Below are positions 11,874-23,700 of a DNA stretch of 64,000 nucleotides, piece after piece. Below the pieces are notes generated by a model that was not told the DNA's origin, searched no databases, and worked only from the letters and a program-made list of their open reading frames with translations. The position numbers and the translations under genes are program-made. The stretch spans positions 496,001-560,000 of the forward strand of contig CM070723.1 in NCBI GenBank assembly GCA_036346275.1. The letters run 5' to 3'. Source of the DNA: Otatea glauca (lineage: Eukaryota; Streptophyta; Magnoliopsida; Poales; Poaceae). How positions within the stretch are numbered: position 1 is the first letter of the stretch; each line of letters opens with the position of its first letter.

Positions 11874-12533
11874 ATGTTTGCTCAGTTGTGCTTGGGGGTT
11901 CAAGATGTAGTTTTTGAAAAGCCTCAAGACGACCATCAGTATCTAAAATCATTATATTTGAAGGGTCATATTAATGGCAAGCTGATATCGAGGATGCTGG
12001 TTGATGGAGGCGCGACCATCAATCTGATGCCATACACCACTTGCAAAAAGTTGGGTAAGTCCGACGATGAACTTATTAAAACTAACATGGTTTAAAATGA
12101 CTACACAAGTGATCCCACTGAAGCAAGAGGGGTTATGGTAATAGAGTTAATAGTCGGCAGCAAAACATTGCCGACCGCCTTTTTCGTAGTTGACGCCAAG
12201 GGCAATTATAGTGTTTTATTAGGGTGAGATTGGATTCATGCCAACTGTTGCGTCCCGTCGACCAAGCATCAAATACTCATCCAATGGAATAGGGACGAGG
12301 TCGAAGTGGTTCAAGCTGACACATCGGCTCATATAGCCATGGCAAGTTCAGATGCGAACTGGCAACATGAAGAGGCCGAGTGTATATCGGGTAAAGCTCT
12401 AGATGATTGTGATTTCATCTGCATCAACGAAACAAGGCTTATTTCGATCAATATAAGGTCAATCATGCTTGATCGGACAGTGACATTTTGCGTCGATGGA
12501 GTCCAAATCGGCAATAAAAACTTTGCAAGATAA
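11874..12533 (+). pseudogene. gypsy aspartic protease remnant
   Basis: A frame at 11874-12095 encodes a retropepsin-like segment with LVDGGATINLMPY (about 11997-12036). Tat-type elements commonly have D-G-G here in place of the usual D-[ST]-G. A frameshift or stop at about 12094 separates it from the C-terminal half, which continues in other frames to roughly 12530. It is non-functional. Confidence 0.7.
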
Positions 12534-12599
12534 AGTGTGAAGCTATTGGCAAACAACGGATAGCTATGAAGCCATTGAAGATTTTTAAGAAATCGAGAA

Positions 12600-13560
12600 A
12601 TTAGGCCAAGGTTTTACGTCGATTGATTTGTTGGATGAAGTCGACATAGGCGATGGTGATAGAAAAAGACCAACTTTTATTAGTTCAAAATTAGCCACAG
12701 ATTATAAAGAAAAGTTGGCCAAAATGTTAAAGAATTATAAAGATTGTTTTGCTTGGGAGTATCATGAGATGCCTGATTTAAGCTGACAACTTGTTGAGCA
12801 TCGGCTACCTATAAAGCCAGTTTATCAACCGTTTAAACAATCCCTTAGACGATTTAATTTGGCTTTCTATACCATTATAAAATAAGAAATTGAGCAATTA
12901 TTGGAGACTAAGTTTATCAGGCCTTGCCGATATGCTGAATGGATATTGTTATTGTTATGAAGAAAAATGGTAAACTTAGGGTGTGTGTTGATTTTAGTGA
13001 TTTAAATAAAGCCACACCAAAGGACAAGTACTCAATGCGAATAACCGATATGCTCATCGATGTTGCATCGGGGAATAAGATTATTAGTTTTCTTGATGGT
13101 AATGACGGATATAACCAAATATTCATGGCAGAAACCGATATACCTAATACCGCTTTTAGGTGCCCTAGGTTTGTTTGAATGGACGGTGATGATGTTCGGC
13201 CTGAAAAACGCTAGTGCAACATATCAACGCGCCATGATTGATCTTTCATGATTTAATCGGACATATTGTGAAAATTTACATTGATGATGTTGTCATGAAG
13301 TCCAAGGAAGATTTGCAGCATCTAACCGATTTGAAAACAGTGTTAAAAAATATAAGGGCACACAGTTTAAAGATGAATCCATACAAGTGTGATTTTGGTG
13401 TATCGGCTGGGCAGTTTTTGGGATTTATGGTTCATGAAAGAGGAATTAAAGTTAATCAAGAAAGGGTCAAAGCTATAGTCAAGACTAAGCCACCGGCTTG
13501 TAAAAAGGACTTACAAAAATTGATCGGCAAGATTAATTATTCACAATGATTTATTTCAAA
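12600..13560 (+). pseudogene. gypsy reverse transcriptase remnant
   Basis: RT blocks appear in order: KLRVCVDFSDLNKATPKDKY (12972-13031), FLDGNDGYNQIFMA (13090-13131), FGLKNASATYQRAM (13195-13236), the catalytic YIDDVVMKS (13276-13302) and CDFGVSAGQFLGFMV (13388-13430). Two frame changes, near 13165-13180 and 13240, break the domain. In Ty3 elements the palm motif is YxDD, which is retained here. Other stops lie upstream at 12780-12900. Confidence 0.85.
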
Positions 13561-14400
13561 TTTGTCTGATCGCATTAGTTCATTTACCTCACTATTGAAA
13601 TTAAAGGATAATCAAGACTTTGTTTGGGGAGCCGATTAGCAGAAAGCTTTTGAAAGCATAAAGGAATATTTGTCTAATCCTCCAGTTTTAGCTGCACCTC
13701 AAAAAGGTATACCATTTAAATTATATATATTGGCTGAATATACGACAATTGGAGCTGTTTGGCGCAAGAGATTGATGGTAAAGAGCGGGTTATTTTTTAC
13801 TTAACCTAACGGTTAATTAATGCAGAAACCATGTACCATTTTATAGAAAAGCTCTGCTTGTCATTATATTTTGCGTGCACTAAGTTAAGGCATTATATTT
13901 TAGCATTGGCTTGTAAAGTTATTTGTAAAATCGATGTTATAAACTATATGTTATCAGCTCTAATTTTGCGAGGTTGACTTGGTAAATGGGCGTACACGCT
14001 CATCGAGTTTGACTTAACGTATGAATCGGCTAAAGCTGTTAAGGGTCAAGTGATTGCTGATTTTACAACAGGGCACGAGACTAATAAGAATGCCGATCTA
14101 ATATCTATTGCCCCTTGGCAATTATTTTTTGATGGATTGGTATGTCGAGAGGGCGATGGTAACGGGATAGTGTTGATTTCGCCTAAAGGGTATAGCTTCG
14201 AGTTTGCATTCAGGTTGAATTGCAGGTGTTCCAATAATCAAGTCGAATATGAAGCATTACTTAAAGGTCTACAGCTACTTGATAATATCAGAGTCAATTC
14301 TGTTGAGGCTTATGGTGATTCTCTGCAGGTGGTCCAGCAGATTAAGGCAGAATATAACTGCTATGATGAAGTTTTGATCAAATATTTGAAGTAGTGTCTC
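13561..14400 (+). pseudogene. gypsy RNase H and second (archaeal-type) RNase H
   Basis: The first RNase H is heavily broken: a QKAFESIKEYL block at about 13640 and then FKLYILAEYTTIGAV at 13705-13760. The second domain (14050-14394) is open for 114 codons and has FFDG (first Asp, about 14128), VEYEALLKGL (Glu, about 14248) and AYGDSLQVVQQI (Asp, about 14318). This second domain marks the Tat lineage. A stop ends it at 14392-14394. Confidence 0.8.
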
Positions 14401-14731
14401 GATATAATCGGCTCATTCACTTCTTTTTTCATTTGTCATATTTCTCATGAGTTGAATGATAAGGCTAACTTGTTAGCTCAACAAACTTTGGGCTATAAAA
14501 TCTTTGGCCGATTAGAGGAATTCGAGCCAATAGAAAAAATGGTTATGTGCATTACCACCAATGATTGGAGAACGAAAATAGTGGAATATTTGACCGGTCC
14601 TTCAAAACCCATTGATCGGAGAATCAAGCGACATGCCCTAAAGTATGTCCTCTATGATAATGTACTCTATTATCGGACGTTAGAGGGTTTATTACTGAGA
14701 TGTCTTGAAGCCAAAGAAGCTAAAGTGGCCA

Positions 14732-16044
14732 TGTAAGATTTATATTTGCAAATGTGTTTTGCAAAATATTAGTGTTCATGCATTTGATATTGGAGCACGT
14801 GATTAGAATTTGCAAATGTGTTTTGCAAAATTATTTTGATAATTAGTTGATCATTACATGGCTCAATATTTGATCTTATTGACTCTCTATAGCTTGTAGT
14901 CACGCTCTTGATCAAGTCTATGTGAGGGATTTCGAAAAATCAGATTTTAGACTTGAATGACTACATTAGAGTCTTTATTTTTGTAATATTTAAAAATATC
15001 TATGGTTGCTTAAATCTTAAAAATAGGTGGAGATTGTAGCCCTCTTGATAAGCTTCGTATAGAGTCCAAAATCATCTAAATCGGAGTTCGGAGTAAAAAG
15101 TTGTTGGTGTTTTCAATGCACGAAACTAACTATTGAGCCTGGAGCCAGTGCTATACCGGTCCTAGATGGGCAATAGCACTGGGTTTGCTGCACTTTTTGC
15201 ATGTCCCCCCAGCAGCTAGTTTTCTTTGGGGAGGTTATAAAAGAAGCTTTGGGGCTGGCATTTGGGTGTTGCTGACTTTGGGAAAGGTTTGTGGGAGTTG
15301 TGTGCATGTGTTGCTCTCTTTCATTTAGTTTTTGAGTTAAGAGTGAGCCCTATTTGCATGTGTTGCATTTAGGAGAGGATTGAGAGCCTTTTGTGCATGT
15401 GTTGTACTTGAGGGGAGCCTTGTGCATGTGTTGCACTCGGTGATCACCATTGTACATATGTTGTCATTGGTGGAGCTCAAGCTGAAGGGCTTGACTTGTT
15501 ACTCTTGGTGTTTGCCGACACCTAGACGGCATGTGGATGCGTCGTGCGCTGTGACCTTTTCAAGAAGATTGTGAGAAGGCCCAGCAAAATTGTGAAGGTC
15601 GAAGCTTGCCTACTCAGAGAGGGAAAGAGCTACCACTAGTGGAATCGAGACGGGTGCTCAATTCGTAGAGCCAGTCCAAAGTGGTTTGGGCTTGCCTCAA
15701 CGTGGATTAGGGGAGACCGGCAAGTCTTCGAATACTACGGTAAAAAGTATTGTGTCTCCTTGTGTATGCTTGCAATTTTTTATTTACATTGTTGCAATTT
15801 ACATTCTTAGAATTAAGTTACTTGCTTGTCTTTATGATTGTAATTTATTGTTAGAGACATAATTAGCTAGTGCATTTAGTGAGCCTAGTTGATTTAGTCT
15901 TTAATTGTCAAAACCTTAGTTTATCGCTTCCGCATCATTTATCGTTTAGGGTTTGACATAGGGGTACTTAGGTGTTCGTTTAATTAGAGAAGAAATTTTT
16001 ATAACCGCCTATTCACCCTCTCTAGTCGGCATCCTCGATCTTAC
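14732..16044 (+). mobile_element. 3' tail and 3' LTR of a separate copia element
   Basis: The gypsy sequence stops at about 14731 and AT-rich sequence follows, with a repeated 24-bp word (TTTGCAAATGTGTTTTGCAAAA at about 14745 and 14810). A polypurine-like run AGGTGGAGAT (15025-15034) precedes TGTAGCCCTC, the probable LTR start at 15035. The LTR ends near 16044 after a CACCCTCTCTAGTCGGC block, the same class of LTR end as the element at 1-7715. The final dinucleotide is damaged, so the border is approximate. No polyprotein is left. Confidence 0.65.
15035..16044 (+). repeat. copia LTR (about 1.0 kb)
   Basis: It starts TGTAGCCC right after a purine tract and ends near ATCTTAC, where a clean CA end is missing. 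The centre (15300-15480) has several GTGCATGTGTTG words as irregular repeats. The end matches the generic Maximus-type LTR end seen at 7680-7715. Confidence 0.6.
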
Positions 16045-16055
16045 GGTGGATAGGG

Positions 16056-16512
16056 ATGAGCTAATTATTTGTTTGGTTGGATGGATAAGAATGGATAGGA
16101 TGAGTCAATTTTTTATTTGGTTGGATGGATGAGCTAGTTGTAATAAAGATTTTAAATTTTGGTTTGAATTTTTTGGATAAAATTTGAGCAAAATTTGTAT
16201 TTTCGAACAAAATTTGACCGAAATTCGAATTTCCAGACAAAATTTGACCGAAATTTGATTTTTCGAACAAAATTTGACCAATATTTTAATTTTCAGACAT
16301 AATTTGACTTTTGGACAAATTTGACCGAAATTTGAATTTTTGGACAAAATTTGAATTTGACCAAGTATACCTCACCTCTTCATGCAACAAACTGGATGAG
16401 CCCGTCCGGCCTTTTTTTAGATAGCTCTATTCAGCATCTTGAGGAAATATTCTAAAAAACTGGATGACTATATCCTATTTATCCACTCATCCAAACAAAT
16501 TGATGAATTTAG
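16056..16512. mobile_element. MITE-like inverted-repeat element
   Basis: The left side GCTAATTATTTGTTTGG (16059-16075) with TTGGATGGATAAGAATGG is mirrored by a right side TATCCACTCATCCAAACAAA (16478-16498) read in reverse complement. There is no coding frame. The middle (16150-16365) is a decayed tandem repeat. Target duplication and superfamily could not be decided. Confidence 0.5.
16150..16365. repeat. degenerate tandem repeat, about 32-bp period
   Basis: Six or so copies of an AT-rich unit with core ACAAAATTTGACCGAAATT follow one another with small length changes. Both strands look open only because of the low complexity. It sits inside the inverted-repeat element described above. Confidence 0.75.
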
Positions 16513-16619
16513 CATCTTGAGGATGCTTTTGCTATGACTTAACTTTCCAGCTGCTTTACTGTTTGTGGGAGCTTTTGTCTTAAAGCTAAAGCACAACTCT
16601 TTGTTTATGATATAAGTGA

Positions 16620-17690
16620 TACGATGTGTCGTGGTACTAGGCACGGAAGCGCGGTGGCACGCCGCGCCGCGTAGATGGACGTTGACGCGTAAAGAGGATT
16701 TTCTGAACGAAGAAAAGAATCGCAAAAAAAAACTTTAGCATTTTGCAAAGTATCCTCTAAAAACTACATAGACCGCAAAAAAAATAAAAACAAATAAACT
16801 ACAAAAGTCTAGAAGCATATGCGGGAAAAATTGTACCAAAATACAAAACTTTTAATGCCTTCTGTGAAAAAGAAACATCTAAAAAATTCAGGGGGTCATT
16901 TTGTAAAAAATAGCATTTTTAGTCCTTTCCGCGTAATTATAAAAAAACTATATAGACCGCTAAAAAAATAAAAGAAATAATACAGAAGTCTGGAGGCATG
17001 CACGGGAAAAACAGTACCAAAAATCGAAACTTTTGAGGCCTTTTCTGAAAAAAAACCTGTAAAAGAAATCGGAGGGGCATTTCGCAAAAAACAGCATTTT
17101 CATGCATTTTCGCGTAATTACAAAAATTTTGGGGCTTCTTCGCAAAAAACTTGGTTTTTTCGCGTAATAACGGAAATTTTGGGAGCTTCTTCGAAAAAAA
17201 CTCGATGCCACGTGTCGCACGCCTTGTGAGCCACGCGACGACGCTTCACCAGCTTGTTGGCGCCACGTTTCTTCATGAGAAAAACGAAGCGACGACGCGA
17301 AGGACTCGAACGCGGTCGCTCGCGCGCAGCGAGCTCCCACCATTGCGCCCGCGCTGCCGTTTGCGTTTAAGCGCGGTAATCTTTTACTTGAGGTTGAACA
17401 CGGGCTTAATCACGTGGGCGACGCGGCGCGACAGCGCGCAGCCACGTCGGCCCGAAATCGATGTGGCCACACTGAGAGAGCCGAAATCCTTCCAAGTTTA
17501 ATATATGTATTATTCGGGCTCTAAAATTACTTTCCTAACGAGTTTTAGAATCTCGGTGATCTTCTGCTGTGAACATCAGAAACAGACCAACAAAGAAAAA
17601 AAATCAGGAAAAGAAATGTTTGCTTTCTGTCCGACAGTGTCGCCGTGTCAGTTCATCCACAGCACGAACACAACACTGAAGTGACTGAAC
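16620..17690. other. upstream region of GEP with repeats
   Basis: No gene is supported here. 16763-16918 and 16948-17100 are a direct duplication (offset about 185 bp), each with ATAGACCGC, AAGTCT, a GGAAAAA run and a CATTTTG/CATTTCGC block. 17111-17160 and 17161-17204 are a second, 50-bp duplication starting CGCGTAAT. 17205-17480 is GC-rich with several ACG-rich words and no stable reading frame on either strand. 17490-17690 should hold the GEP promoter and 5' leader, but I see no clear TATA box. Confidence 0.5.
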
Positions 17691-17739
17691 ACGCTACGGT
17701 TGCAGTCTCAACTCTCAACACCCCTTCCGGCCTTCCCTC

Positions 17740-20700
17740 ATGTTGCCTCGGAGATTAGACCAGCACCTATGCTTCGCGCATGCCAATTCCATCACCACGT
17801 CATCTTCCTCGTCTCCGTTCCATCGACTTCTGCGCCTCTTGCCTCGTCGGAGTCATGCCAAACCCGTAGGCCTCTCGGCGAAGTGCGCCGCCGGTTCTCT
17901 GTCCGGTCCTGCTGTGGAGGAAGACGATGCAGGTGGGTGCCTGTTTTGCAAAAAAGTTCCGAGCTTTAGTTGATTAGTATGCCTTGGCTGGGAAAAAAAT
18001 TGTAGCTGTGGCTAGGAATTATCTGGCTGTCTTGGTAGAGATGAGATTTGGTTGATTCGCATGCTGAAAAGGGACAATTTTGGTCCCCTAACCTGTTTGT
18101 TTGGAAAATATTCAGTTCAATCAAAATTTCCTTGATTATTGGGAGAGGGCTCTGATGTTGGTTTTGTCATCCACTTGCAACTTCTTTTCCTGAGAGAATT
18201 AAGAAATCCAGACAAAGACGTATGGATTTTACTGCATAATATTAGCAGGACTGCGTTCCAATTGAACATGATGTGTCTATCCGCAGGTTTTGGATATCGT
18301 CTTCCTCCAAAGGAACTCCAAGAAATTGTTGATGTGCCGCGGAATCCCAGTTACCATATTTCCCCTCGCCGAGATAGGATCATGTTCCTAAAACATAGAG
18401 CTATGCCTCCACTGTCGGAGATAGCAAAACCTGATAAAATACTTGCCGGCATACGGATTGATCCCAGTTCTAACACGAGGAGTCGAATGTAAGTAACAGA
18501 ACTTTATCATTTCATGATAATATGTGCTCGTAACCGTCCTGCAGTTAATGGTTAAGTGATCTGTAGGTCCTTTTATACTGGGATTAGTATCCATTTGCTG
18601 ATGGATGATGGGAGTTTGGGTCCAGAGAAAGAGGTCTATGGATACACAGATGGTGCAAAGATTAATTTCGTAACATGGTATTTTTAGAACATTCTTCAAT
18701 GTATCACTTTTAGTATACCACCGAATCATGACGAGTTGTTCTTTTTTCAACCAAGTCTCCTCGTGTATCTTTGTGAATTTCAGGTCACCAGATGGTCATC
18801 ATATCGCATTCATTGTGCGTCATGAAGATGAGGTGATTAGTTGGTGCTTTATATTGTGAAATGGGAACACTTCTTTACTAGTTACTTGGTTGAGGATTCT
18901 ATTGTCTACTTGATGCATTTGAGTAGGTGGACGGCAGTGGCGATTTAGCATTATGGGTTGCTGATGCAGAATCTGGAGAAGCTCGACCACTTTTCAAATC
19001 AGCAGACATAAGATTGAGTGCTATTTTCAAGCTGTGAGTGCCAGCATTTTCCAGATGGATCATCGTTCTGTCATTTTTTCTGTCATAAATAATCATTCTT
19101 ATTGTGTTTTTTACAGATTTGTATGGGTGAATGGCTCTACTCTGCTGGTTTGCATTATTCCTTCGTCACATGGTGATCCACCAAAGAAGCCATTGGTTCC
19201 TTTTGGTCCAAGAATTCGTTCTAATGAGCAGAAAAGTGTTGTTCAGATGAGAGCCACTAAAGAAATGTTAAAAGATTTGCATGAAGAAGAATTGTTCGAT
19301 TACTATGCAACCTCTCAGTTAGTAGTGGTCTCATTGGATGGAACGGTGAAGCCAATTGCATCCCCTGCTGTATACACTTCTCTTGATCCTTCACCAGATG
19401 AGAAGTACTTGATGCTCACTTCTGTCCACCGGCCATATTCTTCTATTGTCTCGTATAAAAGGTTCCCAAAGAAGGTTGAGTTGTGGACAGTTGATGGTAG
19501 ATTTGTCCGTGAAGTCTGTGATCTGCCCCTTGCTGAAGATATTCCAATTGCAGCTAACAGTGTCCGCAAGGGAAAGCGTTTAATCAGGTGGAGGCCTGAC
19601 ATGCCTTCAACATTATATTGGTGAGTCATAAAACGCATAGCCTTTCAATTCATGATGCAGCTTCTATTAAGAAAATGATATTATTTTCAATCCTGATGAG
19701 CAAATACTAGGTAAACTCAATCTGTGGTATTTATAGTGCCAATGCACTTATAACTTTTTTGTTGCATTTGGTAATTATGTTATGAATCCTTTTGCTTTCT
19801 CGATGATTGCACAAAGGTGAACCATGCTCTTGTTCTCTCTGGATGGATAATGCAATAAGTTGATTATGAGTGAAAGGATATATACATATAGGAAGCCTCT
19901 TTTCTACTCCCGGGAGTAGTTACTCCCTATGCCGTATCTCACAGCGTAGAGAGTATCTTGTGTAACAGATGGCATGTACGAGTAGTATATGAGTATATAA
20001 GACTATTACCTCAGGCATGCCATTAGTTATTTTTTTACTGCCTATTTACCATGCAATCACAATGCCATTCTTAGCTTACCCATCAACATTAATGGAAGGT
20101 CAACTTGATGAAAGATTTGGTGACCCAGTCAGGAGTTACCTGTGAGCTGTGATAGACAACCTCAAATTAGTTAGAAAAGGGGTAAAAACATTCATAAAGG
20201 GCATTTTTCCTTCAGTACCTCACCATACCTTGTTGCATTTTGATTAATTTATTTGTATGCCTGAAGCAAACACCATACCAACAATAATCCCTATTATATA
20301 AGTTGTTAAACCACACATACTTAATTCTTACTGAGAACCATTGTTATTTTCTTAAATCACATCTGATATTTTCAAAGGGTGGAAGCACAAGATGGAGGAG
20401 ATGCAAACGTTGAAGCCTCACCACGTGATATAGTTTACATGGAACTTGCCGAGCCTTTAAATGGCGAGAAACCTCAAGTCTTGCTTAAACTTGACCTTCG
20501 GTATAGGTATCAAACTAATGTAGGGCTAACATTTTTTTTCTCGTGATGTTACAATGGCAACATTGGTTTAACTTGGGTTACATGTTGTTGGAGATGAATT
20601 TGAAGTTTGACTTCAAATATATAGGTTGTGAAATTTATCTTAGGCTAGTTGTTTGTGTCCAGTGTCCTTGCACTTAAAATACACAAATATACTTTCTTTA

Positions 20701-23700
20701 GCTGCTCATACCATAACTTGCTACAAATTCTTGTTTTGGTCAAATCTATAGAAGGATCTCTTGGTGCTATCGATCACATGCACTGGTCTATGAATATTGG
20801 TACAAGACACGCAAAACAAGAACATGGATTGTCTCTCCTGATTGCACAGATGTTAGCCCACAGATATTGTTTGAAAGGTCTTCAGAAGATGCCTACTCGA
20901 ACCCAGGTTCTCCAATGATGTGCAGAACTCCTGCAGGCACCCTTGTCATTGCAAAAATTAAGAGAAACTACGAAGGAACCTACATCTTACTGAAGGGACA
21001 GGGTGCCACACCAAAAGGAAGCGTTCCATTCCTTGATGTTTTAAATATGTATGTTTATCTCTATCAAGCATTTCTATTGCACCTCTCACATGTGGTTTGT
21101 TATGATTGTTTGAATCCATTAACATAACATGGGGCACAACTTGTTTCTTTACAGAAATACGGGAGCAAAAGAGCGGATATGGGAAAGTGGCAAAGAAAAG
21201 TACTACGAATCTGTTCTTGCACTGATGTCATATCATCCTAAATGTGAAATCCAGCTTAATCAACTAAAGTTACTTGTATCAAAGGAGTCAAGAAGAGAAG
21301 CTGTCCAATATTATCTCAAGATTTGGCCAGATAAGAAGCAAGTCCAGATTACAAATTACCCCCATCCTTATCCCCAATTGGCATTGTTGCAGAAAGAAAT
21401 AATCAGATACCAGCGAGAGGATGGTGTTAAGCTTACTGCTACATTGTATCTGCCTCCTGGCTATAATCCTTCAAAAGATGGGCCTCTTCCATGCCTGATT
21501 TGGTCTTATCCTGGAGAATTTAAAAGCAGAGAGGCTGCCGGTCAAGTCCGTCGTGCACCCAATAAATTTCCGCACATTAGCAGCAATTTTCCTCTTCTTT
21601 GGTTAGCCAGAGGGTACTATGCAACTTCATTTTATTGATGCATCCCTTTGGCAGTATCTAGCATTTAATGCCCCACCATTGCTAAATATCTTTTATTTAC
21701 CTTATGCTGCATTGTACAGGTTTGCCATTCTGGCTGACCCAACAATCCCTATAATCGGTGAAGGAGACCAAGAGGCAAATGATAGGTAGTGTTATACTTA
21801 CTAAGCTAAACATGATTATGCTGTTCTGTACTTTGAACTTCTGAAGCTGCTATTTTGTACAGTATATTATTGTCACGTGCTCCTATGTTAAATCACGTAC
21901 TAATCCTCTTGAAACATACGTTTCTTATCATTTTTTTCTAAAAAAAAGCCTGAGAAACTAGATATGATGCTATGGATTTCTACTTAGATGGACAATTTTT
22001 TGCTTGTTTAGGTACATAGAGCAGCTAATTGCTAGCGTGGAAGCAGCTGTGAACGAAATTGTAAGAAGAGGGGTAAGATTTTCTCTTGCTTAGTATTGTG
22101 CAAATAGTTTTGGATTTGCATGTCTTATCTCTGGCTCTTTATGTTTTCCCATACTGTTTTTGATATTTGCCTCAGTATCCTCTTTTTAGTTTATTCCATC
22201 TTGGGGTTGGGTGAAGGATCGAGGCGCACCAAGAGGGGGGTGAATTGGTACAAACTAACACCTAAAACTATTTTTTTCTGTTTTTATTAATTCTAGAAAT
22301 TACTTAAATAACGACCAAACTTGAAAGATCAATCTAGAATAATTATTCTAAGATCATGAAAGAAATCTAAATTAACATGCAAACTAGTAAATAAATGTAA
22401 ATATAATTATCACTACAAGTGCCACATCTCACGTAGCTCTCGTGCAACAAGTGATCACACGAGCACTACTCCTGTCACTGCTTGATGTATTGCCGACTCC
22501 CTCTTCTATGCGTGTACATCTTCGCGTCCTCGGCCAGCTTCTGCTTGAAGAACTGCGCATCGGCTAGGAGCGTGATAATTACCGCCAAGCGCCTCGAGCA
22601 TGGATGCCACGTACTCCGCCTTGGCGTTCTTCGGCGCCGGAACCTGCGCAGGAACTTGCCGCTGCTGCACTTCACGCTATGTCACATGTCCGTCTTCTCC
22701 TCCTGTTCCCTTGATTTGCTCCGCCTACACGCGCGTCTGGACGCCGCCCATCGTGACTCGTGATGACGTTGCTCTTCTGTGTCACGCGTCGCTTTCCTTC
22801 TCTCGCGGTGCAGATTGGTTTTGACCCGGCTTCTTTTTTATCTTGTGCCGCCACTGGAAGTTTCTCTTGCTCTTCTTTTCATACACGACACACAGGAGCT
22901 CCACCTCCTTATTTCTTTTATACTCTGCTTAACCATAAACTACATGTATGCATGCAAACACACCAGGCCCAATAACACATGGCCCAATACATGTGCACAC
23001 AGTCCAAAACTCACACATGCATGCGTACGGCCCACTTGCCGCTCTCGCGTGACTCACTCGTCTGTACCTGCGACCTTCGCGTGCTGCGCCTCCTACACCT
23101 GCGACCTCGCGTGTTGCGCCTGCACCTGCGACCTGCAATGTACGTCTATCTCACATCCTGCGCTGCAACATGCATCTCGCATCCCTGCGATGCACCTCCT
23201 GTTGCCTGCGCTGCAACACCTGTTGCAAATAAACAACAAACCACACACAGTACCTTCTGTGGCGACCCGCATAATTAGCCCAGGGTAACGACAGACGCAC
23301 TGTCATCACTCTGAGATAATTACGCGAATCTCGGCATACTAGCTAATCAAAACATCGAGCACACTCGATATTTTATCAGTTAGTACACCGTGTTCAGAGT
23401 GTTGCAACAGAACAATAATTAGAGACTGAATGAAATATATTCAAACTAAGCCACGCAGGGCTATATGTCCATTACATAATTATACTTCTGATCCCTTTAC
23501 AACAAAAGGACATAATATAGATACTATTACACCAAAAGACTGACGAAACCCTTGCACGGCTACTTCTCTCCTCTATTCCTCCTGGTAGAACTCTGCTGCC
23601 TCGTCCACCCAATCATCTGCTTGAACACCGGAGCCAAACTCTAAAAAAGAGGGATTTAGCAAGAGTGAGTACAAAAGTACTCAACAAGCATTAATAACAA

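Larger units (their letters stand above)
8241..14731 (+). mobile_element. 5' part of a decayed Ty3/gypsy Tat-lineage retrotransposon
   Basis: A 5' LTR is followed by a primer-binding-like segment and gag, protease, reverse transcriptase and two RNase H regions in gypsy order, all broken by stops and small indels. A second, archaeal-type RNase H is seen at 14110-14394, characteristic of the Tat lineage. The sequence stops about 340 bp after that domain, before any integrase, and a copia tail follows, so the 3' half and 3' LTR are missing. Short ATCGGCT/CCGAT words recur through the element, which helps set its borders. Confidence 0.85.

Noticed and set aside
14732..16044. TGTAAGAT/ATCTTAC inverted ends as one large LTR
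   Set aside because: A purine tract and a clear internal TG start at 15035 fit better. The last base does not match and no target duplication was found.
17700..17969. Upstream ATG at 17700 as GEP start
   Set aside because: It is in a different frame from the exon 1-exon 2 junction. ATG 17740 continues correctly through the GT at 17933 into exon 2.
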